Below, piece after piece: positions 1-12,203 of a DNA stretch of 52,407 nucleotides. The translations under genes were made by a program, and so were the position numbers. The DNA is from Mycobacterium sp. (GTDB taxonomy: Bacteria; Actinomycetota; Actinomycetes; Mycobacteriales; Mycobacteriaceae): contig JARLGR010000209.1 in assembly GCA_031292665.1 (NCBI GenBank), positions 1 to 52,407 on the forward strand, read 5' to 3'. The stretch's first letter is position 1. Every line of letters begins with the position of its first letter. Under the pieces are notes generated by a model. It was not told the origin of the DNA, made no database searches, and worked only from the letters and a program-made list of their open reading frames with translations.

Positions 1-1
1 C

Positions 2-45
2 GGCGTCGACCCGCCGCGCCCGGCTTCGCCGCGCTTGCGATCGCC
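2..45 (-). repeat. Dispersed intergenic repeat, copy A
   Basis: Read on the minus strand this stretch starts GGCGATCGCAAGCGCGGCG and ends near GTCGACGCC. It matches the + strand segment 12086-12129 after ftsK at nearly all of ~44 positions, differing at about five. It sits directly upstream of the thyA promoter. The family identity is unknown; dispersed short intergenic repeats are common in M. avium-type genomes. Confidence 0.6.
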
Positions 46-47
46 GC

Positions 48-53
48 TAAGCT
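48..53 (+). promoter_or_regulatory. thyA: -10 box of thyA (leaderless)
   Basis: TAAGCT matches TANNNT and ends 6 nt before the GTG start of thyA, so transcription should begin at or next to the start codon. No Shine-Dalgarno sequence is visible. Confidence 0.5.
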
Positions 54-59
54 GACCGC

Positions 60-860
60 GTGCCGATCCCGACGCCCTACGAGGACCTGCTGCGCCTGGT
101 GCTCGAGCGGGGCGCGGCCAAATCGGATCGCACCGGCACCGGCACCCGCAGCCTGTTCGGCCAGCAGCTGCGCTATGACCTGGCGGCGGGCTTCCCGCTG
201 CTCACCACCAAGAGGGTCCATGTCAAGTCGGTGATCTACGAGTTGCTGTGGTTCCTGCGCGGCGACTCCAACGTCGGCTGGCTGCAGGAGCACGGCGTCA
301 CTATCTGGGACGAATGGGCCAGTCCCACAGGTGATCTCGGGCCGATTTACGGTGTGCAGTGGCGGTCCTGGCCAACCCCGGCGGGCGAGCACATCGACCA
401 GATCAGCGCCGCGCTGGAGTTGCTGCGCACCGACCCGGACTCGCGGCGCATCATCGTCTCGGCGTGGAACGTCGGCGAGATCCCGCAGATGGCGCTGCCA
501 CCGTGTCACGCCTTCTTCCAGTTCTACGTCGCCGACGGGCGGCTGAGCTGCCAGCTCTACCAGCGCAGCGCCGACCTGTTCCTGGGTGTGCCGTTCAACA
601 TCGCCAGCTATGCGCTGCTCACCCACATGATGGCCGCGCAGGCCGACCTGTCGGTCGGCGAATTCGTCTGGACCGGCGGCGACTGCCACATCTACGACAA
701 CCACGTCGAGCAGGTGCGCCTCCAGCTGAGCCGCGAGCCGCGGCCATATCCTGAACTCTCTCTGGCGCAACGGGATTCGATCTTCGACTACACGTACGAC
801 GACTTCGTCGTGAAGAACTACGATCCGCACCCCGCGATCAAAGCCCCTGTCGCTGTATGA
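60..860 (+). CDS. thyA: Thymidylate synthase ThyA
   Basis: Converts dUMP to dTMP using methylenetetrahydrofolate, which it oxidises to dihydrofolate, in the cytosol. The 266-residue protein has the family length. The catalytic cysteine is C149 in [11 protein letters not shown], followed by the nucleotide- and folate-binding stretch [17 protein letters not shown], and the chain ends in IKAPVAV. The start is GTG, placed 6 nt after a TANNNT hexamer. dfrA begins 7 nt downstream, giving the usual thyA-dfrA operon in which DHFR regenerates the folate oxidised by ThyA. A second, flavin-dependent synthase (thyX) lies 2.5 kb away, as in other mycobacteria. Confidence 0.97.
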   Translation: MPIPTPYEDLLRLVLERGAAKSDRTGTGTRSLFGQQLRYDLAAGFPLLTTKRVHVKSVIYELLWFLRGDSNVGWLQEHGVTIWDEWASPTGDLGPIYGVQWRSWPTPAGEHIDQISAALELLRTDPDSRRIIVSAWNVGEIPQMALPPCHAFFQFYVADGRLSCQLYQRSADLFLGVPFNIASYALLTHMMAAQADLSVGEFVWTGGDCHIYDNHVEQVRLQLSREPRPYPELSLAQRDSIFDYTYDDFVVKNYDPHPAIKAPVAV

Positions 861-867
861 CGCGCGC

Positions 868-1365
868 ATGACGGAGGTGGGCCTGGTCTGGGCTCAGTCG
901 ACGTCCGGCGTTATCGGGCGCGGCGGCGACATCCCGTGGCGGGTGCCCGAAGACCTGGCCCGCTTCAAAGAGGTGACCCTGGGGCACACCGTCGTCATGG
1001 GCCGGCGCACCTGGGAGTCGCTGCCGCCGCGGGTCCGGCCGCTGCCGGGCCGCAGGAATGTAGTGCTCTCCCGCCAGAGCGGGTTCACGGCAGAAGGCGC
1101 CGAGGTGGTCGGTTCGCTCGAGGCGGCGTTATCCGGTTGCGAGACCGAGCCGGAGATCTGGGTAATCGGCGGCGAACAGATCTACCTGCTGGCGCTGCCG
1201 CACGCCACGAGGTGCGAGGTCACCGAGATCGACATTGATCTGCCACGCGACGACGACGACGCGGTGGCCCCCGTGCTTGACGAGACGTGGCTGGGCGAGA
1301 CGGGGGACTGGCTGGTCAGCAGCACGGGGCTGCGGTACCGGTTGCACACCTACCTTCGGCCGTGA
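868..1365 (+). CDS. dfrA: Dihydrofolate reductase
   Basis: Reduces dihydrofolate to tetrahydrofolate with NADPH and is the target of trimethoprim-type antifolates. The 165-residue protein has the family hallmarks: [20 protein letters not shown] near the N terminus (substrate site), [12 protein letters not shown] (NADPH site) and [11 protein letters not shown] at 868 is 7 nt after the thyA stop, indicating co-transcription and probable coupling. A GTG three codons downstream would match the shorter M. tuberculosis N terminus and is the alternative start. The acidic DDDDA insertion near residue 130 is a minor variation. Confidence 0.96.
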   Translation: MTEVGLVWAQSTSGVIGRGGDIPWRVPEDLARFKEVTLGHTVVMGRRTWESLPPRVRPLPGRRNVVLSRQSGFTAEGAEVVGSLEAALSGCETEPEIWVIGGEQIYLLALPHATRCEVTEIDIDLPRDDDDAVAPVLDETWLGETGDWLVSSTGLRYRLHTYLRP

Positions 1366-1454
1366 GCGCTGGCCTCCGGCCCAAGCTGACATACTCGGAC
1401 TCGGGGGTCGGTCTCATCGGGTCTAGCAGGTGTTTCCAGGAGGGGGAATTGGCA

Positions 1455-2096
1455 GTGATTACCGAACCCGCGAAGACGTTCTCGCGCACGTTCAGGGGCG
1501 ACGCTCCGGATGCGGTTGACGCCCACATCGAACTGTTGACCACCAAGCAGCAGTTGCTGCTCGACGACGTCGACAGCCTGCGGGCGCGGCTGAAGGAGTC
1601 CGGCGATGAAGTAGCCGCGCTGCGGAAGGAGGTCGCGGTCCTCACCGACACGTCGCCCTCGCCCCACGCGGTGCAACGGCGGATGGCGACGATGCTGCGG
1701 CGTGCGGTCGACGAGGTCTCGGAGATGCGGGCCGAGGCGCGGGCCGACGCCGAGGCCAAGGCCGAGCAGCGGAAGCACAAAAAGCTATTGGCGGACATGG
1801 CCGCAAGGTTGAAAGCCCAAGAAGCCGAGTACGCGGAAGCCAAAAAGAAGCTCGACGCCGAACTGGCCGGTATGCGCGCCGAAGCGCAGCGGGAGCGCCA
1901 GCGGCTGCTCGCCGACGCAAAGCGGGCGGTGGACCAGACGAGTCGGCGGCGAATCACGATCCTGGAGCAACTGATGGGCGTATACCGCGACCTGGAAGTG
2001 GTTCCGGCCGCCCTTGAGGCGGCACGGCAGGAACGAAAGAGTCTCCCGGAGGTGAACGGAGTGGCGCCGGCGGAGCAGGAAGCCAGGACGGCGTGA
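1455..2096 (+). CDS. Coiled-coil protein, DivIVA/'cellulose-binding'-like
   Basis: A 213-residue, almost entirely helical protein rich in Ala, Glu, Arg and Lys. Heptad-like stretches run from about residue 20 to 200, beginning around DAHIELLTTKQQLLLDDVD. There is no signal peptide or membrane segment. AGGAGGGGG at 1438-1446 is a strong ribosome-binding site; it could serve GTG 1455 or TTG 1449, which adds two residues. Some actinobacterial relatives are labelled cellulose-binding or DivIVA-like, which would suggest a polar or cell-wall scaffold, but no catalytic or ligand motif is visible. M. tuberculosis carries hsd genes in this interval instead, so this is an accessory position. Confidence 0.75.
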   Translation: MITEPAKTFSRTFRGDAPDAVDAHIELLTTKQQLLLDDVDSLRARLKESGDEVAALRKEVAVLTDTSPSPHAVQRRMATMLRRAVDEVSEMRAEARADAEAKAEQRKHKKLLADMAARLKAQEAEYAEAKKKLDAELAGMRAEAQRERQRLLADAKRAVDQTSRRRITILEQLMGVYRDLEVVPAALEAARQERKSLPEVNGVAPAEQEARTA

Positions 2097-2119
2097 GCCC
2101 TCGGTAGCCGAAAGGACGG

Positions 2120-2125
2120 TACCCT
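2120..2125 (+). promoter_or_regulatory. -10 box of the YcaQ-like gene (leaderless)
   Basis: TACCCT ends 7 nt before the GTG start at 2133. No ribosome-binding site lies between, so a leaderless mRNA is expected. Confidence 0.5.
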
Positions 2126-2132
2126 CTGCGAC

Positions 2133-3347
2133 GTGTCGATCCGGAATCGTAGGCTGACCGCGGCGCAGGCCCGGCGGATAGCCGTTGCGGCCCAAGGGTT
2201 TAGCGAGCCACGGCCCGGTGGCACGATCACCCGCGCGCACCTCAAACGGCTCATCTCGCGAATCCAGGTGCTGCAACTGGATTCGGTGTCGGTGGCGGTG
2301 CGCGCGCACTACGCGCCGGTGTTCAGCCGGCTCGGCCCGTACGACCGCGAAGTCCTCGACCGCGCGGCCTGGGGCCCGCGCTCGTCGCGGCTGCTGGCCG
2401 AATACTGGGCCCACGAGGCCGCGCTGATGGCCGTCGACGACTGGCCGCTGCTGCGCTGGCGGATGCGCGAGTACCGGCATGGCCGCTGGCGCACGCACAT
2501 AGCCAAGGCCAACCCCAAAATCGCCGACGACATCGTCGCCGCCATTGCCGAACTGGGGCCGAGCACCGCGGGGGAGATCGAGGCGCACCTGGCCGCCGGG
2601 TCGAGCCGGACCAAGGGGGCCTGGTGGAACCGCAGCGACACCAAGTGGGTCGCCGAGGCGCTCTTCGCCTCCGGGGTGCTCACCACCGCCACCCGGGTCG
2701 GCTTCGCGCGCCACTACGACCTCGTCGAGCGGGTGCTGCCGCCGCGCGTGCTGGCCCGCGAGGTCGACGGCGACGAGGCGGTGCGCGAGCTCACGCTGCG
2801 GGCCGCCACCGCACTGGGCGTCGGCACCGAGGCCGACGTACGCGATTACTTTCGCCTGTCGGCCCAGCAGGTCAGGCCCGCCATCGCCGACCTGCTGGCC
2901 GCCGGCGAGATCGAACCGGTCGACGTCGACGGCTGGCCCGCGCCGGCGTATCTGCGGGCCGGCCGGGCGGTGCCGCGCTCCGACCGCGGCACCGCCCTGC
3001 TGTGCCCGTTCGACCCGTTGATCTTCTTCCGGCCCCGGGTCGAGCGGCTGTTCGGCTTCCACTACCGCATCGAGATCTACACCCCCGCCCACCAGCGCCG
3101 GTACGGCTATTACGTGTGGCCGCTGCTGTTGGACGGGCAGCTGGTCGCGCGGGTCGACCTCAAGGCCGACCGGGCCGCGCGCACCCTGCGCGTCGTGGGC
3201 GCCTTCGTGGAGCCCGATCGGCCCCGGGCGCGGGTTGCCGCGGCGCTGGCCGGCGAACTCGAGTCGATGGCGTCCTGGCTGGGCCTGGGCGGGTTCAGCG
3301 TGTCGGGCCGGGGTGATTTGGCGGAAGCGCTCCGGCGCGCCGGCTGA
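2133..3347 (+). CDS. Winged-helix protein, YcaQ/AlkX family (HTH_42)
   Basis: The 404-residue protein resembles the HTH_42 family. It opens with TAAQARRIAVAAQGF and VLQLDSVSVAVRAHY, then an aromatic core including LLAEYWAHEAAL, and near the C terminus has LLCPFDPLIFFRPRVERLFGF. E. coli YcaQ of this family is a DNA glycosylase acting on interstrand crosslinks. That activity here is inference from family membership, and a DNA-binding regulatory role is the alternative. The GTG start is preceded at the leaderless spacing by TACCCT. It is transcribed with the surrounding nucleotide-metabolism genes but has its own promoter. Confidence 0.85.
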   Translation: MSIRNRRLTAAQARRIAVAAQGFSEPRPGGTITRAHLKRLISRIQVLQLDSVSVAVRAHYAPVFSRLGPYDREVLDRAAWGPRSSRLLAEYWAHEAALMAVDDWPLLRWRMREYRHGRWRTHIAKANPKIADDIVAAIAELGPSTAGEIEAHLAAGSSRTKGAWWNRSDTKWVAEALFASGVLTTATRVGFARHYDLVERVLPPRVLAREVDGDEAVRELTLRAATALGVGTEADVRDYFRLSAQQVRPAIADLLAAGEIEPVDVDGWPAPAYLRAGRAVPRSDRGTALLCPFDPLIFFRPRVERLFGFHYRIEIYTPAHQRRYGYYVWPLLLDGQLVARVDLKADRAARTLRVVGAFVEPDRPRARVAAALAGELESMASWLGLGGFSVSGRGDLAEALRRAG

Positions 3348-3401
3348 TGGACGCTGATGGACGCTGAACGCCGGAGGCTAAGGCGCGCATCGTCGCCGGG
3401 C

Positions 3402-3407
3402 TATGGT
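3402..3407 (+). promoter_or_regulatory. thyX: -10 box of thyX (leaderless)
   Basis: TATGGT ends 7 nt before ATG 3415. This favours that ATG over the in-frame ATG at 3403, which lies inside the hexamer. Confidence 0.5.
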
Positions 3408-3414
3408 GAGCGCC

Positions 3415-4167
3415 ATGGCCGAGACCGCGCCGCTGCGCGTGCAGTTGATCGCGAAGACCGATTTCATGGCGCCCTCGGACGTGCCGTGGGCCACTGACGC
3501 CGACGGTGGATCGGCGCTGGTTGAGTTCGCTGGCCGCGCCTGCTACCAAAGCTGGTCCAAACCGAATCCCCGGACCGCGACCAACGCCGGCTACATCAAG
3601 CACATCATTGACGTCGGGCATTTCTCGGTGCTCGAGCACGCGAGTGTGTCCTTCTACATCACCGGTATCTCGCGGTCCTGCACCCACGAGCTGATCCGGC
3701 ATCGGCACTTCTCCTACTCGCAGCTGTCGCAGCGCTACGTGCCTGAGGGGGAGTCGCGGATCGTCGTGCCACCGGGCATGGACGACGACCCCGAGCTGCG
3801 GCAGATCCTGGCCGCGGCCGCCGATGCCAGTCGCGCCACATACACCGAACTGCTGGGCAGGCTCGAAGCCAAGTTCGCCGACCAGCCCAACGCGATTCTG
3901 CGGCGCAAGCAGGCCCGCCAGGCCGCCCGCGCCGTGCTGCCCAACGCGACCGAAACCCGCATCGTGGTGACCGGCAACTACCGGGCGTGGCGGCACTTCA
4001 TCGCCATGCGCGCCAGCGAGCACGCCGATGTCGAGATTCGGCGCCTGGCCATCGAGTGCCTCCGTCAGCTCACCGGCGTGGCACCGGCGGTGTTCGCCGA
4101 CTTCGAGGTCGTCACCCTGGCCGACGGCACCGAGGTCGCCACGAGCCCGTTAGCGACCGAAGCCTGA
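3415..4167 (+). CDS. thyX: Flavin-dependent thymidylate synthase ThyX
   Basis: Makes dTMP from dUMP with reduced FAD as hydride donor, yielding tetrahydrofolate rather than dihydrofolate. The defining ThyX motif RHRxxSxxxxSQR is present as [13 protein letters not shown] at residues 95-107. At 250 residues it equals the length of the M. tuberculosis enzyme, which also starts [14 protein letters not shown]. The chosen ATG is the one 7 nt after TATGGT. With thyA in the same window the cell has both routes to dTMP. A 223-bp intergenic stretch separates it from dapA. Confidence 0.97.
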   Translation: MAETAPLRVQLIAKTDFMAPSDVPWATDADGGSALVEFAGRACYQSWSKPNPRTATNAGYIKHIIDVGHFSVLEHASVSFYITGISRSCTHELIRHRHFSYSQLSQRYVPEGESRIVVPPGMDDDPELRQILAAAADASRATYTELLGRLEAKFADQPNAILRRKQARQAARAVLPNATETRIVVTGNYRAWRHFIAMRASEHADVEIRRLAIECLRQLTGVAPAVFADFEVVTLADGTEVATSPLATEA

Positions 4168-4303
4168 GCGGGAATCGACTTCCGTCGCGCCGTGGACCCG
4201 GGGAAACTTTTTGCCCGCCTCACGACAAAGCGCGCTGGCCAGCCACGCTGTCGCTGCGAGGCGCACGTTGGCATATCCCGAGGCACACCTCGAACTTCTG
4301 TGA

Positions 4304-5293
<990 letters not shown>

Positions 5294-5323
5294 GCTGGAA
5301 GTGAGCCAAAGCGTGGCCTACAA

Positions 5324-7000
5324 GTGGATGTAGAGCTTGCCCCACCGGGTCCTCTGGCTCCTGGCGGGCTGCGGGTCACCGCGCTGGGCGGGATCAGCGA
5401 AATCGGTCGCAACATGACGGTTTTCGAGCACCTCGGCCGGTTGCTGATCATCGACTGCGGGGTCATGTTCCCGACGCACGACGAGCCCGGTGTCGACCTG
5501 ATCTTGCCGGACCTGTGTCACATCGACGACCGGCTCGACGACATCGAGGCGCTGGTGCTGACGCACGCGCACGAGGACCACATAGGAGCCATCCCGTTCC
5601 TGCTCAAGCTGCGGCCGGACATCCCGGTCGTCGGTTCCAAGTTCACGCTGGCGCTGGTCGCCGCGAAATGCCGCGAGCACCGCATCAAGCCGGTCTTCCT
5701 CGAGGTCGCAGAGGGCCAGCGCACCACCCACGGCGTCTTCCAGTGCGAATACTTCGCGGTCAACCACTCCATCCCGGATGCGCTGGCCATCGCGGTCCAC
5801 ACGGGCGCGGGAACGGTTTTGCACACCGGCGACATCAAGCTCGACCAGTTGCCGCTGGACGGGCGTCGCACCGACCTGCCCGGAATGTCCCGGCTGGGCG
5901 ACGCCGGGGTGGACCTGTTCCTGTGCGACTCGACCAACGCCGAGATCCCCGGTGTCGGTCCCTCGGAGAGCGAAGTCGGCCCGACCCTGCACCGGCTCAT
6001 CCGGGGCGCCGACGGCCGGGTGATCGTGGCGTGCTTCGCCTCCAATGTGGACCGGGTGCAGCAGATCATCGACGCCGCGGTGGCCCTGGGCCGACGGGTG
6101 TCGTTCGTCGGGCGATCCATGGTGCGCAACATGGGCATCGCGCGGGAACTCGGTTTCCTGCGGGTGGACGACTCCGACCTGCTCGACATCGCCGCCGCCG
6201 AGATGATGGCGCCCGAGCGGGTGGTGCTGATCACCACCGGCACCCAGGGTGAGCCGATGTCGGCGTTGTCGCGGATGTCGCGCGGCGAGCATCGCAGCAT
6301 CACGCTGACATCGAACGATCTGGTCATCCTGTCGTCTTCACTGATACCGGGCAACGAGGAAGCCGTGTACGGCGTGATCGACTCACTGGCCAAGATCGGC
6401 GCCCGCGTCGTCACCAACCAGCAAGTGCGCGTGCATGTTTCGGGTCACGCTTACGCCGGTGAGCTGCTGTTCCTCTACAACGGGGTGCGGCCCCGCAACG
6501 TGATGCCGGTGCATGGAACCTGGCGGATGCTGCGGGCCAACGCCAAGCTCGCGGCGCGCGCCGGAGTGCCCGAGGAGTCAATCGTGTTGGCCGAGAACGG
6601 CGTCAGCGTCGACCTGGTTAGCGGCCGGGCCTCCATCGCGGGGGCGGTGCCGGTCGGCAAGATGTTCGTCGACGGCCTGATCACCGGCGACGTCGGCGAC
6701 ATCACCCTGGGGGAGCGTCTCATCCTGTCATCGGGATTCGTCGCGGTGATCGTCGTGGTGAAGCGCGGCACGGGCCGTCCGGCGGCTGCGCCGCACCTGC
6801 ATTCGCGGGGATTCTCCGAAGACCCCAAGGCGCTCGAGCCCGTCGTGCGCAAGGTGGAGGCGGAACTTGAAGCGCTTGCCGCCGACCAGGTCACCGATCC
6901 CGCGCGCATTGCGCAGGCCGTGCGGCGCACGGTCGGCAAGTGGGTGGGGGAAATCTACCGCCGGCAGCCGATGATCGTGCCGACGGTCATCGAGGTGTGA
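5324..7000 (+). CDS. rnj: Ribonuclease J
   Basis: A metallo-beta-lactamase-fold RNase with 5'-3' exonuclease and endonuclease activity in RNA maturation and decay. The zinc-binding motif is HAHEDH at residues 81-86, and later metal/substrate residues appear in VNHSIPDAL, HTGDIK, VHVSGHA and MPVHGTWRM. At 558 residues it has exactly the length of M. tuberculosis Rv2752c and is complete, including the C-terminal domain. The start is GTG at 5324, 30 nt after dapA, suggesting an operon. An inverted repeat at 7013-7061 follows and likely ends transcription from both sides. Confidence 0.95.
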   Translation: MDVELAPPGPLAPGGLRVTALGGISEIGRNMTVFEHLGRLLIIDCGVMFPTHDEPGVDLILPDLCHIDDRLDDIEALVLTHAHEDHIGAIPFLLKLRPDIPVVGSKFTLALVAAKCREHRIKPVFLEVAEGQRTTHGVFQCEYFAVNHSIPDALAIAVHTGAGTVLHTGDIKLDQLPLDGRRTDLPGMSRLGDAGVDLFLCDSTNAEIPGVGPSESEVGPTLHRLIRGADGRVIVACFASNVDRVQQIIDAAVALGRRVSFVGRSMVRNMGIARELGFLRVDDSDLLDIAAAEMMAPERVVLITTGTQGEPMSALSRMSRGEHRSITLTSNDLVILSSSLIPGNEEAVYGVIDSLAKIGARVVTNQQVRVHVSGHAYAGELLFLYNGVRPRNVMPVHGTWRMLRANAKLAARAGVPEESIVLAENGVSVDLVSGRASIAGAVPVGKMFVDGLITGDVGDITLGERLILSSGFVAVIVVVKRGTGRPAAAPHLHSRGFSEDPKALEPVVRKVEAELEALAADQVTDPARIAQAVRRTVGKWVGEIYRRQPMIVPTVIEV

Positions 7001-7012
7001 ATACGGCGCGAG

Positions 7013-7061
7013 ACATAACCGGCTGCGATGCTTTCCGGCGTTTTCTCGCAACCGTTTATGT
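7013..7061. terminator. Stem-loop between convergent rnj and methyltransferase genes
   Basis: The arms 7013-7028 (ACATAACCGGCTGCGA) and 7046-7061 pair at 14 of 16 positions around a 17-nt loop. The stem sits midway between two convergent stop codons. There is no U-tract, as is usual for mycobacterial terminators. It resembles the stem-loops at 12142-12199 and 28378-28420. Confidence 0.55.
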
Positions 7062-7093
7062 GTCGTGGCGCGAGGCAGCCCCGATCTTCTCCG

Positions 7094-7966
7094 CTAGATC
7101 TTTTCCGCGAAAGCCGACCATTCCAGTGGGGAGGCCTTGAGTTTGCGGCCCGTGGGTTCGACATAGCGCCGCACTAGGTCTTCGGGCCCGGCCTGCTCCA
7201 CCAGCCGCCAGCCGTAGGGGGCGATGAAATCGGCGACCTCGTCGGACTGCAGGCCGAATCGCCACAGCTGCCGGCGCTGCCGGACGCTGCGGTACAGCGT
7301 CCGGGTGCCATACCGGTTCGTGCCGTCGATGAAATCCCTGCGGACGTAGGTGAACAGCAACCGGCTGCCCGGGGCGGCCGCGCGCAGCCCCTCCAAGGTC
7401 CGCCGGACGGTCTCTTCGGTCAGGTACTGGGTCACGCCCTCGCAGATGAAGAACGCGCGGTAATCGGTGCGATAGCCGTGCTCGGCTAACGACGTGAGCA
7501 GGTCGTCACGCTCCAAGTCCAACGCCACCAGCCGCACCGACAGGGGCGGGCCGCCCAGCACCCGTCGCACCGTCTCCAGCTTTCGGGCGATGTTCACCGG
7601 CAGGTCGACCTCGAAGACGGGGATGCGTACCCGGCGGGTCAGCAGGTAGGGGCGGGTGTCCAAGCCGGCGCCGAGGATGACGACCGCGTCGATGTCGTCG
7701 AGCGCCTCGGCGAGCTTGTCGCCGATGAAGCGCTTGCGGCAGGCCAGGTTGGCCCACAGCCCGCGGCCCGACCACTCCGATCCCCGGATCATAAGGCGGC
7801 GCAGCGGCGTCGACCGGGTGGCGGTCACGAGCCAACGCAGCGGACCGGGCAGGAACAGCTCCGCCAGGTCGTCGTCCACCAGCCGGCGGCCCGGCGGCTC
7901 GTTCTGCTCGACGGCCGCCAGCACGATTGGGCCGAAGGCTTTCTGCGCCACAGGGTTTCGTGCCAT
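7094..7966 (-). CDS. Class I SAM-dependent methyltransferase (LCM/TIGR00027 type)
   Basis: A 290-residue homologue of Rv2751. The SAM-binding motif VILGAGLDTRPYLL marks the leucine-carboxyl-methyltransferase-like family that is expanded in mycobacteria. An acidic residue follows in the next strand (FEVDLP), and FICEGVTQYL is the family's later motif. The substrate is unknown. The start is ATG 7966, 5 nt after the dehydrogenase stop; longer versions would run into that gene. It is the last gene of a three-gene minus-strand operon. Confidence 0.88.
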   Translation of the reverse strand: MARNPVAQKAFGPIVLAAVEQNEPPGRRLVDDDLAELFLPGPLRWLVTATRSTPLRRLMIRGSEWSGRGLWANLACRKRFIGDKLAEALDDIDAVVILGAGLDTRPYLLTRRVRIPVFEVDLPVNIARKLETVRRVLGGPPLSVRLVALDLERDDLLTSLAEHGYRTDYRAFFICEGVTQYLTEETVRRTLEGLRAAAPGSRLLFTYVRRDFIDGTNRYGTRTLYRSVRQRRQLWRFGLQSDEVADFIAPYGWRLVEQAGPEDLVRRYVEPTGRKLKASPLEWSAFAEKI

Positions 7967-7971
7967 GGCTG

Positions 7972-8802
7972 CTACTTGTTCAAAAATCCCGCATCGACCG
8001 GCAACGTGACCCCGGTGACGTAGCGCGCCTGGTCGGACACCAACCATGCCACCGCGTTGGCGATGTCCTCGGCTTGCAGGACCTCCACCGGCATGGCGTT
8101 GCCCATGGCTCCCGGCGTGTCCGTCGCGGCGGCCATCCTGGCCAGCCACTCCCGGGTGAACTCGTTGTTGATCATCGGTGTCTCGACACCGGACGGATGG
8201 ATCGAGTTGACCCGGATATTCTGCCGCGCAAGAAGGTTCGCGTAGACGCGCATCAACCCCACCACCCCGTGCTTGGCGGCGGCGTAGCCGACCGAACCGG
8301 CGTCCGGGCTGGCGACGCCGGCCAGCCCCGCGCTCGAACTGATCAGCACGATCGACCCCCCGGTGCCCTGCTTGACCATGGTCGGTATCGCGGCCTTGAT
8401 GGTGTGGTAGACGCCGGTGAGGTTGACGTCGATGACGTCGCGCCAGCCGTCGTCACCGGATTGCATGGGAGCGATACCGGCGTTGGCCACGACGATGTCC
8501 AGCCGGCCGAACTCGTCGAGGCCCGCCTGCAGCGCGGCCGACAGCGATGCCCGGTCGCGGACGTCGCCCTGCTTGGCCACGATGCGGGCGCCGGCGTCCT
8601 CCACCAGCTTGACGGTGGCGGCCAGATCGTCCGGGGTGGCCAGCGGGTAGGGGACGCTGGCGATTTGCTCGCAGAGGTCGACCGCGATGATGTCTGCGCC
8701 GTCGGCGGCCAGCCGCACCGCGTGCGCGCGTCCCTGCCCGCGCGCCGCACCGGTGATGAAGGCGACTTTGCCGCTCAGCGGGCCCTCGAGTGGACGGGCC
8801 AT
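7972..8802 (-). CDS. SDR oxidoreductase, mycofactocin-coupled type
   Basis: A short-chain dehydrogenase of 276 residues (Rv2750 homologue). The Rossmann motif is TGAARGQG, the catalytic set includes ISSSAG and Y-AAA-K in VGYAAAKHG, and NAGIAP is present. After the second beta strand it carries the extra segment [20 protein letters not shown], typical of the subfamily whose NAD is held tightly and reoxidised through the redox peptide mycofactocin. That dependence is inference from the insertion. Its ATG overlaps the upstream stop in TGATG, so translation is likely coupled. The substrate is unknown. Confidence 0.9.
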   Translation of the reverse strand: MARPLEGPLSGKVAFITGAARGQGRAHAVRLAADGADIIAVDLCEQIASVPYPLATPDDLAATVKLVEDAGARIVAKQGDVRDRASLSAALQAGLDEFGRLDIVVANAGIAPMQSGDDGWRDVIDVNLTGVYHTIKAAIPTMVKQGTGGSIVLISSSAGLAGVASPDAGSVGYAAAKHGVVGLMRVYANLLARQNIRVNSIHPSGVETPMINNEFTREWLARMAAATDTPGAMGNAMPVEVLQAEDIANAVAWLVSDQARYVTGVTLPVDAGFLNK

Positions 8803-9116
8803 CAGGGACGCAGCTGTCCCTTGTCCGCATCGCCGGCCGGCACCGGCTGCAGCATCTTGATGTCGGGTGCGCCCGCCAGGTGCTCGCCGGCCGCGGTGAA
8901 CATCTTGCCGATCGCCGGTGAGGTGCTGTGCGTCTTGAGCGCCTCTTGGTCGGCCCATTGCTCCACGAAGACGAAGGTTTCGCCCCCCTGGTGCAGCGAG
9001 TACAGCTGGCAGCCGGGTTCGTCGTGCACTTCTTGGACCGCGGTGGTGAGGATGTCGCGGACGGTGTCGACCGACTCGGGTTTGACGGTCATGGTGGCGA
9101 CGACGACGACGGGCAT
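8802..9116 (-). CDS. Antibiotic biosynthesis monooxygenase (ABM) domain protein
   Basis: A 104-residue single-domain protein (Rv2749 homologue) with the ABM pattern: [13 protein letters not shown], then [24 protein letters not shown] and H. ABM proteins form dimeric ferredoxin-like barrels, and many oxidise small aromatic substrates without a cofactor; the substrate here is unknown. ATG 9116 is preceded by GAGGAG on the minus strand at about 10 nt. It is the first gene of the operon with the SDR and the methyltransferase, so the three may act on one small molecule. Confidence 0.85.
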   Translation of the reverse strand: MPVVVVATMTVKPESVDTVRDILTTAVQEVHDEPGCQLYSLHQGGETFVFVEQWADQEALKTHSTSPAIGKMFTAAGEHLAGAPDIKMLQPVPAGDADKGQLRP

Positions 9117-9187
9117 GCTGGCGTGCTCCTCGGTAAGTGATTGGGTGACGGCTGTCACCCTACTCACTCACGTGCGAGCCGCGGTGC

Positions 9188-9499
9188 TCATCCCGCATCC
9201 ACCCGAATGGTGCGAGCTGCGACCGCGATCGCGAATGCGGCGAGCGCAAGGGTGTCGGCCAGCACTGCGGCGGCGAGGAAGAAGAGGAGGATGTCGACCG
9301 TCAGCGACCTCGACGCGGGCGTGGTCTTCGAGTCCTCGAGAAACGCGGCGAGAAAGCGCGCCGGGCGGTCGAAACAGGCGACGTTCTGGCTCCAGGTAGC
9401 TACCAAAGCGGCCATCGAGATGACGGCGTAGGTGGCGCAGAGGACCTTGCCGGCCCTCGGAATGGTCGCTGCGCGTCCCGGAGCAGTGGGTTCGGCCAT
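9188..9499 (-). CDS. DUF2834 small membrane protein
   Basis: A 103-residue protein with two or three predicted membrane segments: about residues 18-36 (KVLCATYAVISMAALVATW) and 68-95 (DILLFFLAAAVLADTLALAA). The pattern between them, including WSQN and RFLAAFLED, fits DUF2834. No function is known for the family. It is divergent from ftsK and lies 71 nt upstream of the monooxygenase operon, with no clear sign of co-transcription. Confidence 0.75.
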   Translation of the reverse strand: MAEPTAPGRAATIPRAGKVLCATYAVISMAALVATWSQNVACFDRPARFLAAFLEDSKTTPASRSLTVDILLFFLAAAVLADTLALAAFAIAVAARTIRVDAG

Positions 9500-9584
9500 T
9501 TCGCCATGCTGGGTCGCGGCGGTGACCGAACTGACACGCTGTTGTGACCCGTGTGGCAGATGGTGAATGTGAGGTGCTTGCGAC

Positions 9585-9590
9585 TAGTCT
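9585..9590 (+). promoter_or_regulatory. ftsK: -10 box of ftsK (leaderless)
   Basis: TAGTCT ends 7 nt before ATG 9598. It supports that ATG over the upstream in-frame GTG at 9544. Confidence 0.5.
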
Positions 9591-9597
9591 TGTCACC

Positions 9598-12083
<2,486 letters not shown>

Positions 12084-12084
<1 letters not shown>

Positions 12085-12129
12085 TGGCGATCGCAAGCGC
12101 GGCGTGGCCGGGCGCAGCGGGTCGCCACC
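12084..12129 (+). repeat. Dispersed intergenic repeat, copy B
   Basis: This starts at the last base of the ftsK stop codon. It begins GTGGCGATCGCAAGCGCGGC and ends in TCGCCAC. The ends GTGGCGA (12084-12090) and TCGCCAC (12122-12128) are perfect inverted repeats. The body matches copy A at 2-45 in reverse orientation. Confidence 0.65.
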
Positions 12130-12141
12130 ATTGGATTAGCG

Positions 12142-12199
12142 CCGAACGTGCACGTACTGCGAAAAATCGCCCTCGAATTCGCAACCAGTGCACGCTCGG
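12142..12199. terminator. Stem-loop between convergent ftsK and argA
   Basis: The arms 12142-12163 and 12178-12199 pair at 17 of 22 positions around a 14-nt loop, just before the argA stop. It shares the GCAACC and CCGA-type outer elements with two other stem-loops in the window. A bidirectional terminator is the likely role. Confidence 0.55.
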
Positions 12200-12203
12200 T
12201 GAG

